Below are positions 1 through 5,150 of a stretch of 5,151 nt of DNA, piece after piece; the first letter of the stretch is position 1; each line of letters opens with the position of its first letter. The translations under genes and the position numbers were made by a program. Under the pieces are notes generated by a model that was not told the DNA's origin, searched no databases, and saw only the letters and a program-made list of their open reading frames with translations. The stretch comes from an uncultured Bacillota bacterium (lineage in GTDB: Bacteria; Bacillota; Clostridia; Tissierellales; Tissierellaceae), in the NCBI GenBank assembly GCA_937951995.1, contig CALGAG010000260.1, forward strand, positions 1-5,151. Reading direction: 5' to 3'.

Positions 1-339
1 TGGATTGTTCATAAGGACATTAATTCCCTTTGCAGTATCCATGGAGCTTCCCCCGCCTATTGCTACAATGCAGTCTATACCTTTCTCCTTCGCCATTTCA
101 GCTGCTCCCTCAACAACTGTATCGGGGGGATCCGGCAACACTCCGTCGAAGTCAACTGTCTCTATTCCTGCATTTTGAAGATTCTCAACAACCTTGTCAG
201 AAATCCCCACAGCCTTCAGTCCCTTGTCAAATACAACCAAGGCCTTTTTACATCCTCTCTTCTTCAGTTCAAGTCCCGTCCTAAGGGAAGATCCGCTACC
301 CATAATCGAAGGAACGAATACATTATACTCAGTAATCAT
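1..339 (-). CDS. Iron-containing alcohol dehydrogenase, N-terminal part (cut by window edge)
   Basis: Partial gene: the first 113 codons are present and the reading frame runs off the left edge of the window. The protein begins MITEYNVFVPS and carries the family's N-terminal Rossmann-like region, with a beta strand ending VVFDKG (about residues 35-40), a turn DFDGVLPDPP (63-72), and the signature GGGSSMDTAK (95-104) that binds the NAD(P) pyrophosphate. The metal-binding histidines lie further on and are not in the window. Members are cytoplasmic NAD(P)-dependent, usually Fe2+-dependent enzymes that interconvert alcohols and aldehydes or ketones (1,3-propanediol, butanol, lactaldehyde or 4-hydroxybutyrate types); the substrate cannot be told from this fragment. 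The start is well supported by AAAGGAGGT at 347-355, 7 bases upstream. It follows the membrane-protein gene by 41 bases with no terminator between, so the two are probably co-transcribed from the promoter near 930. Confidence 0.93.
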   Translation of the reverse strand, partial: MITEYNVFVPSIMGSGSSLRTGLELKKRGCKKALVVFDKGLKAVGISDKVVENLQNAGIETVDFDGVLPDPPDTVVEGAAEMAKEKGIDCIVAIGGGSSMDTAKGINVLMNNP

Positions 340-380
340 AATATTTACCTCCTTTTATACATTTGGTCATCCTGTCCCAT

Positions 381-878
381 CTAGGCAGTTTCTGCCTCTG
401 TGGTTTTTGGTCTGTAAATTATCTTCAGGAAGAAAAGAATACCTGTAATCAGGGTCAATCCTCCTGCAAATAGTACAAAGAACCATGTTAGTGTATGTTG
501 CTCCGGGTATATCAGAGCGACTGTGAAATAGCAGAATGCATAGTTGTTGAAATATGTATGGGATATGTCTCCCAGTACTATCAGCAGGAAAATGGACAGA
601 AACACCATCAGGAAAATACTTGGCTGCATACCAAGTGTGGGTGCAAGCAATTCGACTCCAAGGAACAAGCCGTATGCAAACAGCAGGCCGACAGCACCTC
701 CACTGAAAATACTCCTAAGATTCTCCTTTTTGGCCCCTCCAAGAAAGAAAAACAGCGGTATTAAAAATGCCGGCCATCCATCGTGAATTCCCACAAGACC
801 CAGTACAAACAACAGCACACATAGAAGTGACGCTACCATGAAACCAGTTTTTACGGTGACTCCTCTTATTTTTGACAT
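381..878 (-). CDS. Six-helix membrane protein, DUF1097-like
   Basis: A small, very hydrophobic protein of 165 residues with about six predicted membrane segments (roughly 11-31, 35-49, 57-79, 86-103, 109-123 and 130-152), a basic N-terminus and a polar tail ending RPKTTEAETA. The arrangement, with a Trp-Pro after the first helix, a short GGAKK loop before a glycine-rich helix (SGGAVGLLFAYG) and helical hairpins after it, resembles the DUF1097 family (E. coli YcdZ type), whose function is unknown; this match is from memory of the family and is tentative. An ATG six codons upstream (894-896) is in frame but lacks a ribosome binding site, whereas the ATG at 876-878 has AAAGGGGAG six bases upstream, so I prefer the shorter form. 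It is the first gene of an operon with the iron alcohol dehydrogenase and is divergent from the PucR-type regulator. A role in moving the dehydrogenase's substrate or product across the membrane is inference only. Confidence 0.85.
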   Translation of the reverse strand: MSKIRGVTVKTGFMVASLLCVLLFVLGLVGIHDGWPAFLIPLFFFLGGAKKENLRSIFSGGAVGLLFAYGLFLGVELLAPTLGMQPSIFLMVFLSIFLLIVLGDISHTYFNNYAFCYFTVALIYPEQHTLTWFFVLFAGGLTLITGILFFLKIIYRPKTTEAETA

Positions 879-929
879 TTCAGACTCCCCTTTCATTCAT
901 TTGTTGTAATTTTCTTTACTTTTGACTAG

Positions 930-935
930 ATTATA
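930..935 (-). promoter_or_regulatory. Minus-strand -10 box (TATAAT) for the membrane protein-dehydrogenase operon
   Basis: Read on the minus strand this is a perfect TATAAT, about 50 bases upstream of the preferred start at 878. No good TTGACA-like -35 lies 16-18 bases further upstream; that position is occupied by the palindrome and hexamer repeats (945-967). A consensus -10 with a poor -35 covered by repeats is typical of activator-dependent promoters, so transcription may need the divergent regulator. Repression through the same sites is equally possible from sequence alone. Confidence 0.55.
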
Positions 936-944
936 TATAGAAGA

Positions 945-958
945 ATACCTATAGGTAT
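945..958. promoter_or_regulatory. Perfect 14-base palindrome, candidate operator
   Basis: ATACCTATAGGTAT is an uninterrupted perfect palindrome. It lies over the expected -35 region of the minus-strand promoter (about -22 to -35 from the predicted start) and overlaps the tandem hexamers. Dyad symmetry of this length fits a dimeric DNA-binding protein; the adjacent PucR-type regulator is the obvious candidate, but no published consensus is being matched here. Confidence 0.55.
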
Positions 959-967
959 AGGTATAGA
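950..967. repeat. Three tandem TATAGG-type hexamers
   Basis: TATAGG, TATAGG and TATAGA follow one another without spacing, and the first shares bases with the right half of the palindrome. The run may represent repeated half-sites of an operator, or simple slippage of a short repeat. Position upstream of the minus-strand -10 box favours a regulatory role. Confidence 0.5.
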
Positions 968-980
968 TATACGAAATATC
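966..980. repeat. Inverted repeat GATAT-N5-ATATC
   Basis: Five-base arms (966-970 and 976-980) separated by ACGAA, placed right after the hexamer run. The arms are short and AT-rich, so chance occurrence is quite possible. It is listed because it extends the symmetric region of the divergent spacer and could be a second, weaker protein-binding site. Confidence 0.3.
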
Positions 981-1035
981 CACCCTCCATTTGTTCTAAA
1001 TATACTAATATAAAGATTTAACAAAGTTTTGTGGA

Positions 1036-1064
1036 TTGAATGGGCTAAGAAAAGATGGTAGAAT
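1036..1064 (+). promoter_or_regulatory. Sigma-A-type promoter for the PucR-type regulator
   Basis: TTGAAT (1036-1041) and TAGAAT (1059-1064) are separated by exactly 17 bases, matching the housekeeping consensus at most positions. Transcription would start near 1071, giving a leader of about 29 bases. An 8-base palindrome ACTTAAGT (1067-1074) sits at the predicted start point and could serve autoregulation, which is common for regulators of this class; that part is inference. Confidence 0.6.
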
Positions 1065-1083
1065 ACACTTAAGTATAAATAGT

Positions 1084-1089
1084 GAAGGA
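1084..1089 (+). promoter_or_regulatory. Ribosome binding site GAAGGA deciding a TTG start
   Basis: GAAGGA lies 10 bases before the TTG at 1100. It is weaker and further from the start than the AGGAGG sites of the other genes in the window. There is an in-frame TGA at 1094-1096, so no start further upstream is possible. Confidence 0.6.
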
Positions 1090-1099
1090 TGTGTGAAAA

Positions 1100-2617
1100 T
1101 TGAAGTTTAAGGACCTTATTGATGTCATAATCAAAGATTTCGATGTTTCCTTCCACTCCCTTGGAAACTGCCCAAATGACATATCAGATCTACGACTTCT
1201 TGGCAAAAACAACAAATGGGAGCCGGATGTTCTTTATGTTGGGGAATGGTCAAATATCAAAGACTTGCCTGAGTTTCCAGTAATGACCCTCACCTATGAC
1301 CGGCCCGACAGCATCCCTGTAGAAGGCTGTCATGGCTACATCAAGAAGGATGATTTGGTAGATATATTCAACCTTTCAAAGGATCTTATTTTTGAAAGCC
1401 TCAAATCTGAACGTGCACTGCTTCAATTGATGAGGGATGTCACCGAGGAAAAAAGTATTCTTTCTGCAATAAATACAGCAGCACGGCTCCTGGGAAATGC
1501 CCTTATCCTTGCGGATGCATCCATGAATGTCCTTGCCTACTCAACCGTATATGAAATTGCCGACCCTCTTTGGGCAGAGAACATAAAAAGAGGACGGTAC
1601 TCCTATGAATTTATCAAGAAGGTACAGTCCAGTAAGGAGATGAGGGAATGGCAGAAAAGAGGTAAAGAGACCCAGGTGATAACCCTGCCGGGGGATATCC
1701 AACCAAAGCTGGTAGCAAGAATAACCCAGGATGGTCACGTAAAAGGTGGCATAGTCATGATTGCCCATCACAGGCCAATAGACAAATCCCATTATCAGCA
1801 GCTCCCAATAGTTGGAAAGATGCTGATGGATGCCTTTATCAAAGAGACCTCTGGAATCTCAGACAATTCCGTTGCCAGCACTATACTATATAGCCTGCTG
1901 GATGAGGAAAAAGCATCAGAAACCATAGATTTAGCAGACATAACCGATGTCAGATTTCCAGATGAAATGATGGTTGTAGTGGCAAGATTTATAAAGCCTG
2001 TGGAGAACAGATACTTGAAAAGAACTATTTCTGTCGAGCTTGAGAGGATTTTCCCTGAAGGATTCCCAGTACAGTACAAGAACTACATGGCCATACTTGT
2101 CCCTTCAGTTTCACACGATCAGGAAGCTTCCCTTGAAATGCTCCTTGCAAGTGAGGGTCTTTCCATTGGAGTGAGTTGGCCTTTCAATGATGTTTCAGAC
2201 TTCAAGAGATGCTTTAATCAGGCGGTTTCATCCATAAAGCAGGCACACCTGTTCAACGAGGAAGGAAAAGTATTGGACTATACTGATTACTCCTTCTATA
2301 ATCTTCTATACAACTACACAGGAAGGATCCCTCTGTCCCAGCATTGCAATCCAGCCCTAAAAAAACTCCTCGACTATGACAGGGAGAATAATACTGATTT
2401 CTATGACACCCTAAGGATCTACCTTGAGTACAACAAAAATATTAAGGAGTCTGCCAATGCCTTGTTCATACACAGGAACTCCCTACTATACAGGATCTCA
2501 AGAATCGGCGAAATAATTGGTATGGACTTAAACGATTCAGGTAACCTCCACTCCCTTATGGATAGCATAAGAATAAGAAGATTTCTGGATTCACGTGGAA
2601 AGGGCGAAAAAAAATAG
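1100..2617 (+). CDS. PucR/CdaR-family transcriptional regulator
   Basis: A 505-residue cytoplasmic DNA-binding regulator. Residues 1-100 form an N-terminal region like that of the PucR group. Residues about 110-245 look like a GAF-type sensor domain (RLLGNALILADASMNVLAYS, then GHVKGGIVMIAHH). Residues about 286-385 fit the degenerate GGDEF-like domain found in CdaR/PucR proteins. Residues about 435-495 are the C-terminal PucR helix-turn-helix, with YLEYNKNIKESANALFIHR followed by the characteristic HRNSLLYRISRI (458-469). Family members usually activate adjacent catabolic genes in response to a metabolite such as purine breakdown products, sugar acids, proline or amino-butyrate. Here the likely targets are the divergent membrane protein and alcohol dehydrogenase; the ligand is unknown. 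The start is TTG: an in-frame stop precedes it directly, and the next ATG would remove the first 61 residues. The stop codon is buried in the terminator stem at 2611-2635. Confidence 0.92.
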   Translation: MKFKDLIDVIIKDFDVSFHSLGNCPNDISDLRLLGKNNKWEPDVLYVGEWSNIKDLPEFPVMTLTYDRPDSIPVEGCHGYIKKDDLVDIFNLSKDLIFESLKSERALLQLMRDVTEEKSILSAINTAARLLGNALILADASMNVLAYSTVYEIADPLWAENIKRGRYSYEFIKKVQSSKEMREWQKRGKETQVITLPGDIQPKLVARITQDGHVKGGIVMIAHHRPIDKSHYQQLPIVGKMLMDAFIKETSGISDNSVASTILYSLLDEEKASETIDLADITDVRFPDEMMVVVARFIKPVENRYLKRTISVELERIFPEGFPVQYKNYMAILVPSVSHDQEASLEMLLASEGLSIGVSWPFNDVSDFKRCFNQAVSSIKQAHLFNEEGKVLDYTDYSFYNLLYNYTGRIPLSQHCNPALKKLLDYDRENNTDFYDTLRIYLEYNKNIKESANALFIHRNSLLYRISRIGEIIGMDLNDSGNLHSLMDSIRIRRFLDSRGKGEKK

Positions 2618-2635
2618 GGGGCATCCCCCTATTTT
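2607..2635. terminator. Bidirectional rho-independent terminator
   Basis: An 11-base-pair perfect stem (2611-2621 with 2625-2635; arms AAAATAGGGGG and CCCCCTATTTT) closes on a 3-base loop, CAT. On the minus strand it is followed by a run of eight T (complement of A 2607-2614, half of them in the stem), an excellent terminator for the hydratase gene whose stop lies two bases away. On the plus strand the T stretch of the stem itself gives a weaker U-tract for the regulator gene. The regulator's TAG (2615-2617) is inside the stem. Confidence 0.9.
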
Positions 2636-2636
2636 A

Positions 2637-3425
2637 TCACTCAAATTTTACCTCAACCCTACCCAGCTGGCTGAACTCACATTTGAATTCATCCCCTGCG
2701 GAGGCTTCCGGTGATGCCGTAAAGGCTCCTGAAAGGATCACTTCCCCTTTCTTGAGGGATTGTCCGAAATCGTGCAGCTTGTTTGCAAGCCAAGCCACAC
2801 CCATGGCAGGGTTCTCCAGGACCTCCTTGCCGGTACCCCTGTTTACAAGCTCACCATTCTTGTAGAGGGACATTTCAATCTCAGGAAGTGAAACCTCATG
2901 AATATCCAGCTTCTTATCTCCCAGGATGTAGAGGGCGCTTGATCCGTTGTCTGCAATGGTGTCAACAAGTTTTATTTTCCAGTCCTCTATTCTGCTGTCC
3001 ACTATTTCAATTGCTGCACATACATGGTCAGTGGCTGCATATACATCCTCAATGGTCACGTTGGGCCCAACCAGATCCTCCTTCAGCACGAAAGCAACCT
3101 CCCCCTCAACCTTTGGTTGGATGGCAATATTCATGGAAACCGTACCTCCATTCTCAACCTCCATGCTCTCGAAAAGGTGCCCAAAGTCAGGCTCGGTGAT
3201 ATTAAGAAGCTGCTGCATCCCCTTTGATGTCAAACCGATTTTCTTCCCTGTGAGATGTTCTCCCTCTTCCAAGGCTCTCTTGACATTCCTCATCTGGATA
3301 TCATAGGCATCATCCACAGTAAGATTCCTGTTTGTCATAGTGAGGGGTCGCATGGCCGTTCTTCTTTTAAGTGATTGGTAGAGCTCCATTGATAGTTGTT
3401 CATTTGTAATCAGTTTTTCTTCCAT
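2637..3425 (-). CDS. 2-hydroxypenta-2,4-dienoate (2-keto-4-pentenoate) hydratase, MhpD/DmpE type
   Basis: A 262-residue protein, full length for the family. MhpD, DmpE and XylJ hydrate 2-hydroxypenta-2,4-dienoate to 4-hydroxy-2-oxopentanoate using Mg2+ or Mn2+, in meta-cleavage degradation of aromatic compounds; the related DmpH decarboxylates 4-oxalocrotonate. Visible conserved stretches are GKKIGLTSKGMQQLL (60-74), EPDFGHLF (78-85), QPKVEGEVAFVL (103-114) with likely metal ligands E107 and E109, IEIVDSRIEDWKIK (139-152) with likely third ligand E140, DTIADNGSS (155-163), NPAMGVAWLANKL (205-217) and GEVILSGAF (227-235). PDFG and IEDWKIK fit hydratase better than decarboxylase. The start at 3425 has AGGAGGA five bases upstream. 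No other meta-pathway gene is in the window, so the true substrate may be another 2-oxo-enoic acid. It is the last gene of its unit, ending at the terminator beside it. No clear promoter of its own was found; it may depend on read-through from the DUF937 gene. Confidence 0.9.
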   Translation of the reverse strand: MEEKLITNEQLSMELYQSLKRRTAMRPLTMTNRNLTVDDAYDIQMRNVKRALEEGEHLTGKKIGLTSKGMQQLLNITEPDFGHLFESMEVENGGTVSMNIAIQPKVEGEVAFVLKEDLVGPNVTIEDVYAATDHVCAAIEIVDSRIEDWKIKLVDTIADNGSSALYILGDKKLDIHEVSLPEIEMSLYKNGELVNRGTGKEVLENPAMGVAWLANKLHDFGQSLKKGEVILSGAFTASPEASAGDEFKCEFSQLGRVEVKFE

Positions 3426-3430
3426 AGTAA

Positions 3431-3437
3431 TCCTCCT
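3431..3437 (-). promoter_or_regulatory. Strong ribosome binding site of the hydratase gene
   Basis: AGGAGGA on the minus strand, five bases before the ATG at 3425. It begins 24 bases after the intergenic hairpin stem (3461-3489) in the direction of transcription, so the site is not occluded by that hairpin. Confidence 0.7.
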
Positions 3438-3449
3438 GTCAATTGATAA

Positions 3450-3489
3450 TTAAAGCAAAACACTGTCTCGGAACAATACCGGGACAGTG
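3450..3489 (-). terminator. Hairpin after the DUF937 gene, probable (leaky) terminator
   Basis: Arms CACTGTCTCGG (3461-3471) and CCGGGACAGTG (3479-3489) enclose a 7-base loop. On the minus strand ten of eleven positions pair, with one A/C mismatch, and the stem is followed by a broken T-rich stretch (TTTTGCTTTAATT). It lies 12 bases past the stop of the DUF937 gene. The interrupted U-tract suggests incomplete termination, which would let some transcripts reach the hydratase. Confidence 0.65.
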
Positions 3490-3501
3490 CAAAACTACAA
3501 G

Positions 3502-4077
3502 TTACTTCTTCCCAAACATTCCACCTAGCATATCGCCAATATCATCCACTACGCTGCCATCCTTGTCCTTATCAAGAAACTGTGCAGCAATATCCATCAT
3601 TCCACCCTTGGCACTCTTGCCAAGCGCATCAGTTACAAGGGATGCTATTCCCGAAGTGCCTACTCCCTGCTGCTTCTGTTGCTGTCCCATGACTCCCATC
3701 AAAAGGGGTGCCAGCTGTGACAATATTCCTCCGACCTCATCCTTTCCAAGACCAGTTTCCTTGGCAATTCCCATCCTAACCTGTTCATCCTTGGAAGATA
3801 GGATATGGCTCAGAATTTTCTCTCCGTCGTTTTTGTCTATTGCAGAAGGGTTCTGAAGCATTCCTTCCACATCATCCTCCTGGTGCTGCTGCAATGCATT
3901 TAGAAGTGCCTGGGCTCCATCATCCGATTGGACATTTCTTCCCATGGCCTGGATGATTGTAGGTATCCCCAGGTCAACTACCTTCTTTACCTTGTCTGTG
4001 TCTGCACCTACCTGACCGCTTATTTTCTGTACATTCTCCTTGTTTGACAACATGCTCATAAGGTCCATCATATCCAT
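3502..4077 (-). CDS. DUF937 family protein with C-terminal acidic EF-hand-like loop
   Basis: A 191-residue soluble protein of unknown function, full length for DUF937. The family's core is seen in KVVDLGIPTIIQAMGRN (32-48), the following DDGAQALLNALQQH (52-65), and a second helical repeat GEKILSHIL..K (85-96) with TGLGKDEVGGILSQLAPLLMG (108-128). A glutamine-rich linker GQQQKQQ (131-137) leads to a glycine-rich C-terminal part. Near the end, LDKDKDGSVVDDI (168-180) has D169, D171, D173 and G174 spaced as in a calcium-binding EF-hand loop, although the usual acidic residue at position 12 is Ile. Such loops recur at the end of DUF937 proteins; metal binding is inference. There is no signal peptide or membrane segment. 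The start at 4077 has AAAGGAG (4086-4092) eight bases upstream. Two TATAAT boxes precede it and a hairpin follows it, so it could be a single-gene unit. The pirin and hydratase neighbours give no clear functional link. Confidence 0.87.
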   Translation of the reverse strand: MDMMDLMSMLSNKENVQKISGQVGADTDKVKKVVDLGIPTIIQAMGRNVQSDDGAQALLNALQQHQEDDVEGMLQNPSAIDKNDGEKILSHILSSKDEQVRMGIAKETGLGKDEVGGILSQLAPLLMGVMGQQQKQQGVGTSGIASLVTDALGKSAKGGMMDIAAQFLDKDKDGSVVDDIGDMLGGMFGKK

Positions 4078-4109
4078 ATGCCATTCTCCTTTCCTAGATC
4101 CATATAACT

Positions 4110-4124
4110 ATTATACCCATTATA
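4110..4124 (-). promoter_or_regulatory. Two TATAAT boxes upstream of the DUF937 gene
   Basis: On the minus strand two perfect TATAAT hexamers occur at 4119-4124 and 4110-4115, inside the 62-base spacer after the pirin gene and 33-47 bases before the DUF937 start. Neither has a good -35 at 16-18 bases, so the promoter is tentative. The first box is part of a small hairpin, CCCAT-TAT-ATGGG (4116-4128), whose 5-base stem and lack of a T-run make it a poor terminator for the pirin gene. Confidence 0.4.
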
Positions 4125-4139
4125 TGGGAAAAGATTCCT

Positions 4140-5138
4140 CTAGGGTTTTTCAACTCTTCCGTCTGGATATTCAGCAAATCTGCCAAGGTCCTTGTCGTGG
4201 GCTACCTCCTGGTCTGGAAATGGCCAGCCTCCAAACTGGGTTTCCTGGTAATCGTTGTATGCCTGTCTGATTTCCTCCTTGGTGGTCATAACAAATGGTC
4301 CATATGCCAATATGGGCTCGTCAATGGGTTCTGACTCAAGAAGAAGCAGCTTGACTACTGAATCTGATTCATTGGCAACCTTGGTTGGTTCATCTGCGGA
4401 TAGGAACATATACATCTTCTTTCTAAGCTCCTTGCCTTCAATCCTGACAACTCCGTTGTAGTAGTTGTAAATCGACCTTTTCATTGTAGGACTTCCTGAT
4501 GGCAGCACGTATTCCACACCAGGATCCATTTCAATCAACTGGATGGACAGATTGTTTTCAGGATTGTTAGCCCAAGAATCCTTTGTGGGCTGTACAGCCT
4601 TAACTCCATTCAATTCTCCTGCAATGAGAGTGATCCTTGTTTCCTTGCCATTTTCACCCATTGAGATCTTTGGAATATCCTCATTCCATAGCATCTTATA
4701 GTCAGGCTCCACCATTCGATGTGCATGGTCAAGACTTAACCAAACCTGGAAGAGCTCCATTGTATTTGGATTGTCCTCGTTGATCAGGGGAAACATTTCG
4801 CAATGCTGAAGTCCCTTTCCTGCCGTCATCCACTGGACATCACCCTGACCGTATCTTCCTCTTGAACCCAGTCCGTCAGTATGGTCCACAAAGCCCTCTG
4901 TAACAATGGTCACAGTCTCAAAGCCCCTGTGTGGATGGGCTGGGAATCCAGGTACCTTCTTGCCATAATACATTCTCCAGTCGGCACTAAGGTCAAAGCC
5001 TTCATTGTCCTTCTTCATGGAACTGGGACCAAGATTACCGTTCCCCCTTGGAAATCTGTCCAGATGATGCATGGATGCAACAAATGGATTCTGTGTGGGC
5101 ATTTGGTGCTTGTATGATCCTCTTTCAATTATTGCCAT
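4140..5138 (-). CDS. Pirin family protein (bicupin)
   Basis: A 332-residue protein of the pirin family, a cytoplasmic bicupin with a non-haem Fe2+ site in the N-terminal cupin; some bacterial members oxidise flavonols such as quercetin, others bind metabolic enzymes, and the role in most bacteria is unknown. The metal ligands are all present: H68 and H70 in FPAHPHRGFETVT (65-77), and H112 and E114 in GLQHCEMFP (109-117), in the spacing known from human pirin and E. coli YhhW. The preceding GDVQWMTAGKG (99-109) is also characteristic. The C-terminal pirin domain covers about 205-305, with YNYYNGVVRIEG (224-235), PILAYGPFVM (275-284) and the end motif QFGGWPF (301-307). At 332 residues it is somewhat longer than the roughly 230-300 of many relatives, mainly by a polar tail. 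The start at 5138 has GGAGGAG (5144-5150) five bases upstream; the promoter lies outside the window. It is the most upstream of three minus-strand genes, with no strong terminator before DUF937. Confidence 0.95.
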   Translation of the reverse strand: MAIIERGSYKHQMPTQNPFVASMHHLDRFPRGNGNLGPSSMKKDNEGFDLSADWRMYYGKKVPGFPAHPHRGFETVTIVTEGFVDHTDGLGSRGRYGQGDVQWMTAGKGLQHCEMFPLINEDNPNTMELFQVWLSLDHAHRMVEPDYKMLWNEDIPKISMGENGKETRITLIAGELNGVKAVQPTKDSWANNPENNLSIQLIEMDPGVEYVLPSGSPTMKRSIYNYYNGVVRIEGKELRKKMYMFLSADEPTKVANESDSVVKLLLLESEPIDEPILAYGPFVMTTKEEIRQAYNDYQETQFGGWPFPDQEVAHDKDLGRFAEYPDGRVEKP

Positions 5139-5143
5139 ATTAT

Positions 5144-5150
5144 CTCCTCC
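5144..5150 (-). promoter_or_regulatory. Ribosome binding site of the pirin gene
   Basis: GGAGGAG on the minus strand, five bases before the ATG at 5138. It confirms that the pirin gene is complete at its 5' end although the window stops one base beyond this site. Confidence 0.75.

Larger units (their letters stand above)
879..1099. other. Divergent intergenic control region
   Basis: AT-rich spacer of 221 bases between the membrane-protein gene and the regulator gene, read in opposite directions. It contains one promoter candidate for each side, a 14-base perfect palindrome, three tandem hexamers and a GATAT-N5-ATATC inverted repeat, all listed separately. An open frame on the minus strand crosses it but has no coding support. 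The placement makes it the probable binding region of the neighbouring PucR-type protein. Confidence 0.75.

Noticed and set aside
495..764. Open frame of 89 codons on the plus strand within the membrane-protein gene
   Set aside because: Antisense to a gene with clear membrane-helix periodicity and a good ribosome binding site; the frame itself has neither.
894..896. ATG at 894-896 as the start of the membrane protein
   Set aside because: In frame and six codons longer, but no ribosome binding site precedes it, while the ATG at 876-878 has AAAGGGGAG six bases upstream. The GGGGAG would itself be part of the coding region in the longer form.
950..967. Tandem hexamers as a CRISPR or mobile-element end
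   Set aside because: The units are six bases, directly adjacent, without spacers, leader, transposase or flanking duplications. They fit an operator or simple repeat better.
926..1156. Open frame of 76 codons on the minus strand spanning the divergent spacer
   Set aside because: It covers the promoter region and the antisense of the regulator's start, its composition reflects AT-rich DNA, and no family features are visible.
2783..3199. Open frame of 138 codons on the plus strand within the hydratase gene
   Set aside because: Antisense to a clearly conserved enzyme; the product is rich in Pro, Cys, Gln and His as expected from a shadow frame, and there is no matching ribosome binding site.
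2637..3425. 4-oxalocrotonate decarboxylase (DmpH-like) as the product
   Set aside because: The same superfamily and hard to exclude fully, but the EPDFGHLF and DSRIEDWKIK stretches match hydratases (DmpE/MhpD) better than the decarboxylase pattern.
3443..3856. Open frame of 137 codons on the plus strand within the DUF937 gene
   Set aside because: Antisense to a recognised family protein, beginning in the intergenic hairpin region; the Pro/Ser/Cys-rich product is typical of a shadow frame.
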